From Microvirga sp. VF16 (lineage in GTDB: Bacteria; Pseudomonadota; Alphaproteobacteria; Rhizobiales; Beijerinckiaceae), in the NCBI RefSeq assembly GCF_016864375.1, contig NZ_CP069354.1, forward strand, positions 3,011,501-3,075,500: a stretch of 64,000 nucleotides of DNA, read 5' to 3'. This document shows, one piece after another, positions 47,109 through 57,189 of this stretch (positions are counted from its first letter, which is position 1; every line of letters starts with the position of its first letter). A program made the translations under genes and the position numbers. The notes below the pieces were generated by a model. It saw nothing but the letters and a program-made list of their open reading frames with translations. It did not search any database and had not been told where the DNA came from.

Positions 47109-48539
47109 ATGACCGTCGTCACCCGCTTCGCCCCCTCTCCCACCGGCTTCCTGCATATCGGAGGGGGACGCACGGCCCTGTTCAACTGGCTCTATGCCAA
47201 GCGGCATGGGGGCAAGATGCTGCTGCGCATCGAAGACACGGACCGGGAACGCTCGACAGACGCCGCCATCGCGGCGATCCTCGACGGCTTGAAATGGCTC
47301 GGCCTCGATTGGGATGGCGATGTGGTCTACCAGTTCTCCCGCGCCGCCCGCCACAAGGAAGTCGCCGAGAGCCTGCTGGCGCAGGGCCGCGCCTATTACT
47401 GCTATGCGAGCCAGCAGGAGCTGGAGGAGATGCGCGAGACGGCCCGCAAGGAGGGCCGTCCCCTTCGTTATGACGGCCGCTGGCGCGATCGCGACCCGTC
47501 CGAGGCTCCCGAGGGCGTCAAGCCGGTCATCCGCCTGAAGGCGCCGACCGAGGGCGAGACGGTGGTCGAGGATGAGGTGCAGGGCCGCGTCGTCTGGCAG
47601 AACAAGGATCTCGACGATCTCGTGCTCCTGCGCTCGGACGGCACGCCGACCTACATGCTCGCCGTGGTGGTGGACGATCACGACATGGATGTGACGCACG
47701 TCATCCGCGGCGACGATCATCTGACCAACGCGGCGCGCCAGACCCAGATCTATCAGGCCCTCGGCTGGGATGTGCCGAAGATGGCTCATATCCCCCTTAT
47801 CCATGGCCCGGACGGCGCCAAGCTCTCCAAGCGTCATGGCGCTCTCGGCGTCGAGGCGTATCGCAGCATGGGCTATCTGCCGGAGGCTTTGCGGAACTAT
47901 CTCGTACGCCTCGGCTGGAGCCATGGCGACCAGGAGATTTTCTCCACGCAGGAGATGATCGATGCCTTCGATCTCGGCAGTATCGGTCGCTCGCCGGCGC
48001 GCTTCGATTTTGCCAAGCTCGAGAACCTCAACGGGCATTACATGCGTCAGTCCGACGACGAGCGGCTGGTGCAGGCGCTTGAGGATCTGCTGCCGGAGCT
48101 CGATAAGGACGAGCACCATCTCGGCCGGACGTTCAAGCCCGGCCTGCGCCAGAAGCTGATCGCCGCCATGCCGGGTCTGAAGGAGCGCGCCAAGACGCTC
48201 GTGGAGCTGCTCGACAGCGCCTATTATCTCTACGCCCAGCGGCCGCTGCATCTCGACGAGAAGGCGGCGAGCCTGCTGGCGGATGGCCGTTCGCGCCTCG
48301 TCGGTATCGCCGAGAAGCTCGAGGCCATCTCCGACTGGTCGGCACACAGCGTCGAGGCCGTTGTGCGCGAGCATGCGGAGGCGATCGGTGCCAAGCTCGG
48401 TCAAGTCGCACAGCCTCTCAGAGCCGCCTTGACGGGGCGAGCCACCTCGCCTGGCCTCTTCGACGTGATGGCGGTCCTCGGCAGGGACGAAACCCTGTTG
48501 CGCTTGAGGGACCAAACTAAGGATGCGCCCGCTGCATAG
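47109..48539 (+). CDS. gltX: Glutamyl-tRNA synthetase
   Basis: 476 aa from ATG 47109 ([28 protein letters not shown]); an upstream in-frame ATG at 46998 gives an unlikely 37-residue extension. Class I synthetase with the HIGH-type motif HIGGG at about residue 16 and the KMSKS-type motif [43 protein letters not shown] is the catalytic core. It charges tRNA-Glu (and in this order often tRNA-Gln, with GatCAB). Divergent from comEC. Confidence 0.98.
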   Translation: MTVVTRFAPSPTGFLHIGGGRTALFNWLYAKRHGGKMLLRIEDTDRERSTDAAIAAILDGLKWLGLDWDGDVVYQFSRAARHKEVAESLLAQGRAYYCYASQQELEEMRETARKEGRPLRYDGRWRDRDPSEAPEGVKPVIRLKAPTEGETVVEDEVQGRVVWQNKDLDDLVLLRSDGTPTYMLAVVVDDHDMDVTHVIRGDDHLTNAARQTQIYQALGWDVPKMAHIPLIHGPDGAKLSKRHGALGVEAYRSMGYLPEALRNYLVRLGWSHGDQEIFSTQEMIDAFDLGSIGRSPARFDFAKLENLNGHYMRQSDDERLVQALEDLLPELDKDEHHLGRTFKPGLRQKLIAAMPGLKERAKTLVELLDSAYYLYAQRPLHLDEKAASLLADGRSRLVGIAEKLEAISDWSAHSVEAVVREHAEAIGAKLGQVAQPLRAALTGRATSPGLFDVMAVLGRDETLLRLRDQTKDAPAA

Positions 48540-48713
48540 CGGGCGAATCTCGCCTTTAGACGTGCTTGCTCCGTTCCTACGGATAAGCTACCGAAGGCGC
48601 CATTATCCTACCGACCGACCGGCAGACCTCGGTTCGGCAGCCGCGGAGACCTTCTCCGTTCCACAGGTTGCTCTAGGTTCTGCCCGGCCTCCTTTTTGAA
48701 AGGGCCATGACGC

Positions 48714-50006
48714 ATGAGTTCCAACACCAGCACACTCACAGTCGACAACAAGTCCGTGGAACTGCCGGTCAAAGAAGGCACCATTGGCCCGAGCGTCATC
48801 GACATCTCGAAACTCTACGGCCAGACCGGGATGTTCACTTACGATCCCGGCTTCACCTCGACGGCGGCGACCGAGTCGAAGATCACCTATATCGACGGCG
48901 ACAAGGGCATCCTGCTCTATCGCGGCTACCCGATCGACCAGCTCGCCGAGCACGGTGACTTCCTCGAGACCTGCTATCTGCTGCTCTACGGAGAGCTGCC
49001 GACCGCAGCCCAGAAGGCCGATTTCGACTACCGCGTCACGCGCCACACCATGGTGCACGACCAGATGAACCGGTTCTTCACCGGCTTCCGCCGCGATGCG
49101 CACCCGATGGCGATCATGGTCGCCTGCGTCGGCGCACTCTCGGCCTTCTATCACGACTCGACCGACATCTCGGATCCGCACCAGCGCATGATCGCGTCCA
49201 TGCGCATGATCGCCAAGATGCCGACGCTCGCCGCCATGGCCTACAAGTACTCCATCGGCCAGCCCTTCGTGTATCCGCAGAACGATCTGGACTACTCGTC
49301 CAACTTCCTGCGCATGTGCTTCGCGGTTCCGGCGGAAGAGTACAAGGTCAACCCGGTGCTCTCGCGCGCTCTCGACCGGATCTTCATTCTGCACGCCGAT
49401 CACGAGCAGAACGCCTCGACCTCGACCGTGCGTCTGGCTGGCTCCTCGGGTGCCAACCCGTTTGCCTGCATTGCGGCCGGCATCGCCTGCCTGTGGGGAC
49501 CGGCTCACGGCGGCGCCAACGAAGCGGCGCTGAAGATGCTGGAGGAAATCGGCACGCCGGATCGCATTCCGGAATACATCGCCAAGGCGAAGGACAAGAA
49601 CGACCCGTTCCGTCTCATGGGCTTCGGCCACCGGGTCTACAAGAACTACGATCCGCGCGCCCGCATCATGCAGAAGACCACCCATGAGGTGCTGAACGAG
49701 CTCGGTATCAAGGACGATCCGCTCCTCGATGTGGCCGTGGAACTCGAGCAGATCGCCCTGAAGGACGATTACTTCATCGAGAAGAAGCTCTACCCGAACA
49801 TCGACTTCTATTCGGGCATCACGCTGAAGGCGATGGGCTTCCCCACCTCCATGTTCACGGTGCTGTTCGCGCTCGCCCGCACGGTCGGTTGGATCGCCCA
49901 GTGGAGCGAGATGATCGAAGACCCGTCCCAGCGCATCGGCCGCCCGCGCCAGCTCTATACGGGCGAGAAGGAGCGCGATTACGTCACGGTCGCCCAGCGC
50001 GGGTGA
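48714..50006 (+). CDS. gltA: Citrate synthase (type II)
   Basis: 430 aa. It condenses acetyl-CoA with oxaloacetate, entry to the TCA cycle. Motifs: [39 protein letters not shown] split, [43 protein letters not shown] with catalytic His, and [15 protein letters not shown] with the second His; Asp follows in VELEQIAL...[13 protein letters not shown]. Start ATG 48714. 174 bp upstream presumably hold its promoter. A terminator follows directly. Confidence 0.98.
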   Translation: MSSNTSTLTVDNKSVELPVKEGTIGPSVIDISKLYGQTGMFTYDPGFTSTAATESKITYIDGDKGILLYRGYPIDQLAEHGDFLETCYLLLYGELPTAAQKADFDYRVTRHTMVHDQMNRFFTGFRRDAHPMAIMVACVGALSAFYHDSTDISDPHQRMIASMRMIAKMPTLAAMAYKYSIGQPFVYPQNDLDYSSNFLRMCFAVPAEEYKVNPVLSRALDRIFILHADHEQNASTSTVRLAGSSGANPFACIAAGIACLWGPAHGGANEAALKMLEEIGTPDRIPEYIAKAKDKNDPFRLMGFGHRVYKNYDPRARIMQKTTHEVLNELGIKDDPLLDVAVELEQIALKDDYFIEKKLYPNIDFYSGITLKAMGFPTSMFTVLFALARTVGWIAQWSEMIEDPSQRIGRPRQLYTGEKERDYVTVAQRG

Positions 50007-50029
50007 GACAAGCGGAAACGCTGACATTG

Positions 50030-50054
50030 AAAAGGGGCCGAAAGGCCCCTTTTT
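50030..50054 (+). terminator. Terminator of gltA
   Basis: Stem AAAAGGGGCC/GGCCCCTTTT with GAAA tetraloop and T-run, 24 bp after the gltA stop codon. Confidence 0.9.
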
Positions 50055-50078
50055 CATTGCTGCTGTTTACTGGCTTAG

Positions 50079-50169
50079 TGTCATTCCCGACCGGAGCGGT
50101 GGGGAAGGGAATCCATAGCGACAGAGCGTGTGAGTGGATCCCCTTCCCGCGCTTCGTGCGCCGGAGATG
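50079..50169. repeat. REP-like element between gltA and lpxB
   Basis: GTCATTCCCG...GGGGAAGGGAATCCA pairs with TGGATCCCCTTCCCGC...GGAGATGA, a more diverged member of the 'gtcat-ccc' palindrome family. Confidence 0.55.
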
Positions 50170-50186
50170 ATATTCGCGAAAAGCGC

Positions 50187-51365
50187 CTATGCTTTCGCCG
50201 GGCCGGTCAACACCTCGTCCACAATCCTCGCCGCACGCTCGCTCGGTACCTCGTTGCCGATTTTCATCAATTCATCGAGCTTGCTGAACGCTGCGAGCTG
50301 TCGCTGCCGCTCAGGAGTCTCGCTCAGGAGCGGCAGAAGCGCATCGGCGAGCTTCTCGGGCGTGCAATCCCACTGGATCAGCTCGGGGATGACGTTCTCG
50401 CCGAGCACCAGGTTCGTCAGCACGATGGACGGTGCCTTGATGAGGTATTTCAGCACTTCCTCGATTTTTGAGACCCGGTAAGCGACGACCATCGGCACGC
50501 CGGAGAGTCCGAGTTCGAGAGTCACTGTGCCGGAAGCGGCGAGCGCGACGTCGGCCTGCCTGAAGGCTGCCCACTTGGCGGCCTCGCCTTCCACGATCCG
50601 TGGCTTCACGCTCCAGGATTGCGCCCGTGCCCGGATCTCCTGCGCGACGTGCGAAACCGCCGGGATCGTGACCTCGAAGGGATGTGGCGAACGCTCCGCC
50701 AGGAGCGTCAACGCCTCACCGAAGGGCTCCATGAGTCGGCTCACCTCCGAGCGGCGGCTCCCCGGCAGGACAAGGAGCTTGAGAGGTTTGCTCTCCACAC
50801 TTCCGCGTTCACCGGGCGCAGGCCTGATCTCGCCGAGACGCTCGATCAGTGGATGACCGACATACGTTGTCGGCGGGCCGCCTAGACGCTTGTGGGCCTC
50901 TGGCTCGAAGGGCAGCAGGGCGAGAAGGTGATCCACATAGGCCCGCATCTTCGGCGCGCGGCCGGGTCTCCAGGCCCAGACGGATGGGCTGACATAGTCG
51001 ATAATGGGAATCTGAGGGGCACGCTGTCGGACGGCCTTAGCGACCCGATGCGTGAAATCCGGACTATCGATGATGACGAGCATGTCGGGATTCGCCGCGA
51101 CAGCAGCATCAGCTGTGAATCGAATGCGCTTTAGAATGGAGGGCAGCCGCGCGATGACGGCGGAAAACCCCATGACGGCAATCTCTTCAAGAGGAAACAG
51201 GCTCTTCAGGCCTTCCTTCTCCATGGCGTGCCCGCCCACACCGCCGAAGCGCACGCGTTCGCTGCCGAGCCGGACCTTCAGGGATCGCATCAGCTTCGCG
51301 CCGAGCTGATCGCCCGATTCCTCGCCGGACACGATCCAGATCGTCAGCGGCTTTTCCTCAGCCAA
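50187..51365 (-). CDS. lpxB: Lipid-A-disaccharide synthase
   Basis: 392 aa if started at TTG 51365 (LAEEKPLTIWIVSGEESGDQLGAKL). No ATG or GTG lies close enough to the conserved SGEESGDQ motif, the next ATG would remove it, and the longer frame to 51479 reads through lpxI in another frame. The TTG overlaps the end of lpxI by 8 bp and has GGAG 7 nt upstream, so translation is coupled. LpxB is a GT-B glycosyltransferase joining UDP-diacylglucosamine and lipid X. Motifs: IDSPDFTHRVAKAVR, YVSPSVWAWRPGRA, VGHPLIE, LPGSRRSEVSRL, ASGTVTLELGLSGVPMVVAYR. Peripheral inner-membrane enzyme. Confidence 0.95.
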   Translation of the reverse strand: MAEEKPLTIWIVSGEESGDQLGAKLMRSLKVRLGSERVRFGGVGGHAMEKEGLKSLFPLEEIAVMGFSAVIARLPSILKRIRFTADAAVAANPDMLVIIDSPDFTHRVAKAVRQRAPQIPIIDYVSPSVWAWRPGRAPKMRAYVDHLLALLPFEPEAHKRLGGPPTTYVGHPLIERLGEIRPAPGERGSVESKPLKLLVLPGSRRSEVSRLMEPFGEALTLLAERSPHPFEVTIPAVSHVAQEIRARAQSWSVKPRIVEGEAAKWAAFRQADVALAASGTVTLELGLSGVPMVVAYRVSKIEEVLKYLIKAPSIVLTNLVLGENVIPELIQWDCTPEKLADALLPLLSETPERQRQLAAFSKLDELMKIGNEVPSERAARIVDEVLTGPAKA

Positions 51366-52221
51366 AGGAATTCTCCATCCAGGGCAGGTCGACGGCGACG
51401 AGAAACAGGCCGAGCCGGTCAGCCATGTGCAGGGTCTTCTCCTGCTCCAGCACAAAAGTGGAGCCCGCGCCGACGGCAATGCCGGAAAGCCCTGCCTTTG
51501 CCGCTTCGACGACTGTGCGGGGTCCGATGGTCGGCATGTCGACCCTCAGGTCCTGACCGCGCTTGGCGGCCTTGATCAGCACCCCGCCCTCCTCGCGGCG
51601 GCGAAGTCCAAACCACGATTGGCGCATCTTCATGACCCGCCGCATCATCCGGTCGGTGCCCTCGGGTCCTTCGATCGCCAGCACGTGCCGGCGAGCGATA
51701 ACGGCGCCCTGACCAATATCGAAGGCTGACAAGGATCTGAGGAGATCGAGACCAAGGGCAATAGTCTCACGGTCATCCGCCTTGGGTGAAAGTTTTCCGC
51801 TCAATGACCGCGCGGCAACGAGATCGGGCGCGAGCTCATGGGCGCCGACCACTCGATGGCCCCGCTCCTCAAGCAGCATCACGGCTCCGCGCAGCACCTG
51901 ATCGTCGCCGCGCGTGATGACCTCCTTCACCTCATGCATATTTCGCAGCAGCGAATAGGCACTGAGGAGCGCGGAAAAGCCGGGACGGCGTACGGCACCG
52001 ACAAGGGAGACGGCCCGCGGCCGCCACCCTTCCAGCGTGCTCATGATGGTCTTGAGATCGAGAAGGTCGACGGTGGCATGGGCGCGACGCTGGAGTTCGG
52101 CTTCCGCGAAGCCGCGGAACGCCAGCACACGCACCTCCTGTCCTGTCCGCTCGAGATGATTCACGAGTTGGATGGGAAGCTGCCCGGCCCCGGCGAGAAT
52201 CGCAATCGGGCCTGCAGACAT
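51358..52221 (-). CDS. lpxI: UDP-2,3-diacylglucosamine pyrophosphatase LpxI
   Basis: 287 aa (DUF1009 family). It hydrolyses UDP-2,3-diacylglucosamine to lipid X, replacing the unrelated LpxH of gammaproteobacteria; LpxI is the form used in alphaproteobacteria such as Caulobacter. Visible are the N-terminal IAILAGAGQLPIQLVNHL, MHEVKEVITRGDDQVLRGAVMLLEERGH split, KLSPKADDRETIALGLDLL and the conserved GPRTVVEAAKAGLSGIAVGAGSTFVL. Start codon shares one base with the lpxA stop; its 3' end overlaps lpxB. Confidence 0.95.
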   Translation of the reverse strand: MSAGPIAILAGAGQLPIQLVNHLERTGQEVRVLAFRGFAEAELQRRAHATVDLLDLKTIMSTLEGWRPRAVSLVGAVRRPGFSALLSAYSLLRNMHEVKEVITRGDDQVLRGAVMLLEERGHRVVGAHELAPDLVAARSLSGKLSPKADDRETIALGLDLLRSLSAFDIGQGAVIARRHVLAIEGPEGTDRMMRRVMKMRQSWFGLRRREEGGVLIKAAKRGQDLRVDMPTIGPRTVVEAAKAGLSGIAVGAGSTFVLEQEKTLHMADRLGLFLVAVDLPWMENSFG

Positions 52222-53030
52222 CAGCCCACCGAACTGACGGGGTCCCGCGGCGTGCAGATCGCGCGATCCTTGCCTTCACGAATGAAGTCGAGGATCTCGT
52301 GCACGAAGGGATGATCGTCGAACTCGCCGGCCACGTCCTCGACCCGCTCCGACAAGGTGCCCTCATCGGCGAATAGCAGGCGATAGGCCCGACGGATGTC
52401 GTGGATCTGCTCGCGGGTGAAGCCGCGGCGGCGCAGACCGATGATGTTCAGACCGGCCAGATGCGCCCGGTTACCCATGGCCATGCCATAAGGAATGAGA
52501 TCGTTCTCGAGCCCTGACATGCCGCCGACGAAGGCATGGGAGCCGACGCGGGCGAACTGGATCACGGCGGAGCCGCCGCCGAAGATCACGAAATCGCCCA
52601 CCGTGACATGGCCCGCCAGCATCACGTTGTTGGAGAGAATGCAGTCGTTGCCGACCTTGGTGTCATGGCCCACATGGGAATTGGCCAGGAAAGCGCAGCG
52701 GTCGCCGATGACCGTGCGCAGGCCACCGCCCTCGGTGCCGGGGTTCATGGTCACACCTTCGCGGATCATGCAATCGGCGCCGATCTCAAGCGTCGAGGCC
52801 TCGCCTTTGTACTTCAGGTCCTGCGGGATATGGCCGATGGAGGCGAAGGGGAAGATGCGTGTCCGCGGGCCGATCTTCGTGCGTCCGGCCAGGGCCACAT
52901 GGCTCATGAGCTGGCAGCCCTCGCCCAGCTCAACCTCGGGACCGACCGTGCAGAACGGGCCGATCTTCGCGCCCGGGCCGATCTTCGCGCCATCCTCGAT
53001 GATGGCGGTCGGATGAATCACGGTTTCCAT
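52221..53030 (-). CDS. lpxA: UDP-N-acetylglucosamine acyltransferase LpxA
   Basis: 269 aa from ATG 53030 ([27 protein letters not shown]). Left-handed beta-helix made of hexapeptide repeats, with catalytic His in ANSHVGHDTKVGNDCI and a C-terminal helical domain (IIGLRRRGFTREQIHDIRRAYRLLF). First acylation of lipid A synthesis. ATG overlaps the fabZ stop codon region by one base; the in-frame extension to 53111 lies inside fabZ. Confidence 0.98.
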   Translation of the reverse strand: METVIHPTAIIEDGAKIGPGAKIGPFCTVGPEVELGEGCQLMSHVALAGRTKIGPRTRIFPFASIGHIPQDLKYKGEASTLEIGADCMIREGVTMNPGTEGGGLRTVIGDRCAFLANSHVGHDTKVGNDCILSNNVMLAGHVTVGDFVIFGGGSAVIQFARVGSHAFVGGMSGLENDLIPYGMAMGNRAHLAGLNIIGLRRRGFTREQIHDIRRAYRLLFADEGTLSERVEDVAGEFDDHPFVHEILDFIREGKDRAICTPRDPVSSVG

Positions 53031-53494
53031 TATTCGAGCACCAGCATGGCACTGACCTCGGCTTCGCAGACGAGCGTGCCGTCCACCTTGGCCTCGCCTT
53101 TGTACCACCACATGTTGCGGCGGTTGTTCAGCTTACGCATGTGGAACTCGACCCGATCGCCCGGCTCCACCGGTTTGCGGAATTTCACCTTATCAATCGT
53201 CATAAAAAATACCTGCTTCGGCTTAGCCTGCTGCGCAATCTTCGCCTTGACGCAGATGGCGCCTGCCGTCTGAGCCATGGCCTCGATCAGGAAAACTCCT
53301 GGAAAGATCGGGCGGGACGGGAAATGGCCCGTGAATTGTGGCTCATTGAAGGTGACGTTCTTGATGCCGATGCACGAATTGTCGCCGTCGATCTCAATGA
53401 TCTTATCGACCAGGAGGAAGGGATACCGGTGCGGCAGAAGCTCCAGGATCTCCATGATATCGGCGGATTGAAGCGTGGTAGCCGCTTCGGACAT
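53030..53494 (-). CDS. fabZ: 3-hydroxyacyl-ACP dehydratase FabZ
   Basis: 154 aa hot-dog fold dehydratase of fatty acid elongation. Catalytic His in [23 protein letters not shown], with the Glu in the same helix. N-terminal [19 protein letters not shown] is diagnostic. Located between lpxD and lpxA, where it balances 3-hydroxyacyl-ACP use between lipid A and membrane lipid synthesis. Confidence 0.98.
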   Translation of the reverse strand: MSEAATTLQSADIMEILELLPHRYPFLLVDKIIEIDGDNSCIGIKNVTFNEPQFTGHFPSRPIFPGVFLIEAMAQTAGAICVKAKIAQQAKPKQVFFMTIDKVKFRKPVEPGDRVEFHMRKLNNRRNMWWYKGEAKVDGTLVCEAEVSAMLVLE

Positions 53495-53534
53495 GACGGG
53501 AACTCCAGGCAGTAATGGATGCCTTCAACGAACG

Positions 53535-54599
53535 TTATGAAGACGCATCGTCGTCTTTGGCGGAATCGCCCTGGGATGCAAGCTTTTTCAGCGCCGTGAT
53601 CTCGCGGAACCACTCGCGCATCGGCCTGGCCGGGATACCGCCCCAGCGGGCGCCGGCCGGGACATCGCCGTTGACGCCGCTGGTGGCCGCGATCTGCGCA
53701 CCCATGCCGATCCGCACATGGCCTTTGACGGCGACCTGACCACCGATAGCCACATAATCCTCGATCGTCGTCGAGCCGGCGATGCCGACCTGAGCAACGA
53801 TCACGCAATGGCGGCCGATCACCACATTGTGGGCGATCTGGACAAGATTATCGATTTTCGTGCCCTCGCCGATCACCGTATCTCGGCTGGCACCCCGGTC
53901 CACGGTCGTGTTGGCACCGATCTCCACGTCGTCCTGGATGATGACCCGGCCAACCTGCGGCACCTTGAGGTGTCCCTGCGGTCCCATGGCAAAGCCGAAG
54001 CCATCCTGTCCGATGCGCACGCCCGGGTGGAGAATGACCCGGTTGCCGACGAAGGCGTGGGATACTGTCACGTTAGCAGCGACGGTGCAGTCCCGCCCGA
54101 TCTTCACCTTTGGCCCGATCACGGAATGGGCCCCGATCAAGGTTCCAGCGCCGATCTCCGCATGAGGGCCGATAACGGCCCCGGGATCGACCCGGACCCC
54201 ATGCTCCAACCTGGCGGATGGATGCACGAAGGAGCCCGGCGAAATCCCAGTCGAGACGAAGGATGATTCCGGCCGCATGGCGGATGGGAACATGAGCCCG
54301 AGCACCTGGGCAAAAACGCGATAAGCCTGCGGGGTGACGATGGCGATGGTCTGGGACGGCACCTTCGCGGCGTAGCGCGGCGTCACGAGGCATGCCACCG
54401 CGCGCGTTGCCGCCAAAGCGCCAACATAGGCCGGGTTGTCCATATAGGCGAGATCGCCGGGACCGGCACTTTCCAGAGGCGCAACGCCTTTAAGCAAAAA
54501 CTCCCCGTCGATGCCGTCGGGGAGCGTTGCATTCGCCAACTCCGCCACCTGACGCAGATTCAACGTCTGGTTTTGCGGAAAGAAATTGGATTCTGTCAT
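53535..54599 (-). CDS. lpxD: UDP-3-O-acylglucosamine N-acyltransferase LpxD
   Basis: 354 aa. N-terminal uridine-binding domain (about 1-100), then a left-handed beta-helix of hexapeptides ([22 protein letters not shown] and onward) with catalytic His in [26 protein letters not shown]. Third step of lipid A synthesis, adding the second 3-hydroxyacyl chain. A C-terminal acidic tail (SAKDDDASS). It follows bamA by 39 bp and precedes fabZ by 40 bp. Confidence 0.98.
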   Translation of the reverse strand: MTESNFFPQNQTLNLRQVAELANATLPDGIDGEFLLKGVAPLESAGPGDLAYMDNPAYVGALAATRAVACLVTPRYAAKVPSQTIAIVTPQAYRVFAQVLGLMFPSAMRPESSFVSTGISPGSFVHPSARLEHGVRVDPGAVIGPHAEIGAGTLIGAHSVIGPKVKIGRDCTVAANVTVSHAFVGNRVILHPGVRIGQDGFGFAMGPQGHLKVPQVGRVIIQDDVEIGANTTVDRGASRDTVIGEGTKIDNLVQIAHNVVIGRHCVIVAQVGIAGSTTIEDYVAIGGQVAVKGHVRIGMGAQIAATSGVNGDVPAGARWGGIPARPMREWFREITALKKLASQGDSAKDDDASS

Positions 54600-54638
54600 G
54601 AAGAATAAGTGAGGGCACCTCTCCGCGCCCTCCCCGAT

Positions 54639-57023
54639 TTAGAAGCGCGTACCGCCCGAGAACCGGAAGGCCTGAGTGCGGTCGGCTCCGACCCGAACAC
54701 CATCTCTGAAAACACCCTCTTCCTTCGAGAGCGCATATGCGTAGTCGAAGCGGATCGGACCGAGCGGCGAGTTCCACAGGATGGAGGCGCCGACAGAGGA
54801 GCGGATCATGTCGCTGTCGAGAACCTCGATGCAGTTCTGCGGCACGTTGGGATCCTGCGTGCAAACCGCGTCGGCGGGATCGAGGATGCTGCCGCCATTC
54901 ACGTTAAAGACAGTCGGACCTTCATAGCCGAAGAGCGTACCGGCATCGGCGAAGACGGCACCCTTCAGGCCGAGCTCGCGCGGCAGACCCCAGATCGGGA
55001 ACTGCACTTCGAGCGTACCGCCGAAATAAGTGGTGCCGCCGATGGCGTTCGCACGGCTGTCGAGGCTCGAGATATCACGCGGTCCGATGCCGTTCGGTGC
55101 GAAGCCGCGGACCAGCGACGGACCCATGAAGAAGTGGTCGACGATGCGGAGATCGCCGTTATCGCCATCATCGTCGCCGCTGTTGAAGCCCATGATGTGA
55201 CCACCCTGGATACGAGCGATACCGACCACGTCTTCAAACAGTTCGCGGTAGTAGCGTGCATCGCCGGTCACACGGAAGTAGCGGGAGTCGCCGCCAAGAC
55301 CGGCGAAGTCCGTCTTCACTTCGGCGTAGAAGCCGTTACGCGGCTCACGGATGCTGTCGAGCGTATTGTAGTTGAATGTCAAGCCCGCGAGCGAAGTAAT
55401 GGTGTCGCCCTGCGATTCCTTGATAGCCAGAGAGGCTTCACCGTTGCCTTCGCAGAACTGACGGTTCGGCGTCCCGTTCGCGTTCAGCTGCGTATAACCC
55501 GGGATCGGAGCCGAGCAGTCGTTATACGGCTGATCGAGGTCGTTCGGGATATCCAGCGACTGCTGATAGAGCGAGTAGCGCGCAGTGACCGTGAACTCTT
55601 CCGTCATCGGAAGGCCGAGGCGCAGCGTACCGCCAGTCATCCGGTTCTCGTAACGGGAATACCGGGTCTGGTCGCTGAACTTCGAGAACAGATCGATACC
55701 AGCCGACATCCGGTAGCCGAGGAAGTACGGCTCCGTGAACGAGAAGTCGACGCCGTGAGCGCGCTGACCGAGTTGGCCGGCGAGACGGACGAACTGACCG
55801 CGGCCAAGGAAGTTGGTCTCGGTGACCGAGACTTCACCGATGAAGCCGTCAGCCGTGGAGTAGCCGCCCGAGATGGCGAACGAACCGGTGGACTGATCCT
55901 CGACATCGACGTTCACGACCACACGGTCGGCCGAAGAGCCGGGCTCGTTCGAAATGCGAACCTGCTTGAAGTAGCCGAGGTTATTCAGACGACGCTCGGC
56001 GCGATCGACGAGCACCTGGTTATAAGCATCGCCCTCACCAAGCTCGAACTCACGACGGATCACGTAGTCACGGGTACGGCTGTTGCCGCGCACGTTGATG
56101 CGCTCGATGTAGATTCGCGGACCTTCCTCGACCACGTAAGCAAGGTTGACCGTGCGGGTCGCAGGATCGCGGGTGCCGACCGGGCGCACCTGAGCGAACG
56201 GATTTCCTTGGCGACCGACATTGGTGGTCAGCGCCTGAACCGACTTCTCGACGGCATCGGCATTGTAAATCGAACCTTCGGAGGTCGCGATTCCCCTGCG
56301 CAGCCCCTCGGCTTCGACCCCGGCAAGCCGAGGATCGACGCTAATGCTGCCGAACCGGTACTGCTCACCCTCCTCCACGGTGATGGTGATGATGTAGCCG
56401 CCGGCATTGGCGTCGAACGTCACATCGCTGGAGACGAGCCGGTAATCGGCGTAGCCATTCTTCAGGTAGTAGCGGCGAATAAGATCCAGATCGTTCGAGA
56501 GCCGGTTCGGATCATAGACATCGGTGCTCTTGAGAAAGCTCAGGAGATTCGTCTCGGTGGTCTGCATGACGCCGCGCAGGCGGCTGGACGAGACCTGATT
56601 GTTTCCGACGAAGCGGATCTCCTCCACGCCAGTCTTGTCACCCTCGTTGATGGTGTAGACCACGTCGACCGTGCCGTTGGGCAGATCGACCAGGCGAGGC
56701 GTGACCGCGGCCAGACCACGGCCAGAACGGCGATAGACCTCAAGAATTCTCTGAACGTCGGCGTCGACGGTCGCCTGGTTATAAGGAGCGCGGGCACGGG
56801 CCTGCAACTGATCCTCGATCAGGGCCTTCTCGACCCTCTTGTTACCTTCGATCACCACCCGGTTGACGATGGGACCCTGAGCAGCCGAGGCGCGGCGATT
56901 CCCCGGGGCCACCTGCTGCGCGAAGGCGCTCTCCGCGGCAGTAATCCCGACCATCAGCGCACTGATCGCGACAATGGCGGTGGTAGCCGGCTTTTTCCGG
57001 CGAGGCGTGGTCGTCGACATCAT
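54639..57023 (-). CDS. bamA: Outer-membrane protein assembly factor BamA
   Basis: 794 aa from ATG 57023. Signal peptide of about 36 residues ending ESAFA-QQ. Five POTRA domains follow (about 50-430; for example VNRVVIEGNKRVEKALIEDQL, VEEIRFVGNNQVSSSRLRGVM, IYIERINVRGNSRTRDYVIRREFE split). The C-terminal 16-stranded Omp85 barrel contains the conserved loop-6 motif region FAPNGIGPRD (an RGF variant, VRGFAPNG) and ends with the aromatic C-terminal residue (FSGGTRF), the recognition signature of outer-membrane barrels. It inserts barrels into the outer membrane and is essential. Downstream of rseP, upstream of lpxD. Confidence 0.98.
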   Translation of the reverse strand: MMSTTTPRRKKPATTAIVAISALMVGITAAESAFAQQVAPGNRRASAAQGPIVNRVVIEGNKRVEKALIEDQLQARARAPYNQATVDADVQRILEVYRRSGRGLAAVTPRLVDLPNGTVDVVYTINEGDKTGVEEIRFVGNNQVSSSRLRGVMQTTETNLLSFLKSTDVYDPNRLSNDLDLIRRYYLKNGYADYRLVSSDVTFDANAGGYIITITVEEGEQYRFGSISVDPRLAGVEAEGLRRGIATSEGSIYNADAVEKSVQALTTNVGRQGNPFAQVRPVGTRDPATRTVNLAYVVEEGPRIYIERINVRGNSRTRDYVIRREFELGEGDAYNQVLVDRAERRLNNLGYFKQVRISNEPGSSADRVVVNVDVEDQSTGSFAISGGYSTADGFIGEVSVTETNFLGRGQFVRLAGQLGQRAHGVDFSFTEPYFLGYRMSAGIDLFSKFSDQTRYSRYENRMTGGTLRLGLPMTEEFTVTARYSLYQQSLDIPNDLDQPYNDCSAPIPGYTQLNANGTPNRQFCEGNGEASLAIKESQGDTITSLAGLTFNYNTLDSIREPRNGFYAEVKTDFAGLGGDSRYFRVTGDARYYRELFEDVVGIARIQGGHIMGFNSGDDDGDNGDLRIVDHFFMGPSLVRGFAPNGIGPRDISSLDSRANAIGGTTYFGGTLEVQFPIWGLPRELGLKGAVFADAGTLFGYEGPTVFNVNGGSILDPADAVCTQDPNVPQNCIEVLDSDMIRSSVGASILWNSPLGPIRFDYAYALSKEEGVFRDGVRVGADRTQAFRFSGGTRF

Positions 57024-57189
57024 CAACTGGCCCGTTCTTTATATTCTGTCCCTAGCGAGGAAGGCCCCGCAGGTTGGAGACGAGTGCCCCCAACCTTATC
57101 TGTGTGGACCGCTTGTACAAACTTTCGCCGTTATTGCAAACGGCACATCCACAACAGAGTACCAATTTTTAAATAGCGTGGCGTCCTTG

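Noticed and set aside
54609..57176. Plus-strand open frame of 855 codons opposite bamA
   Set aside because: Antisense shadow of an essential gene with no recognisable domain.
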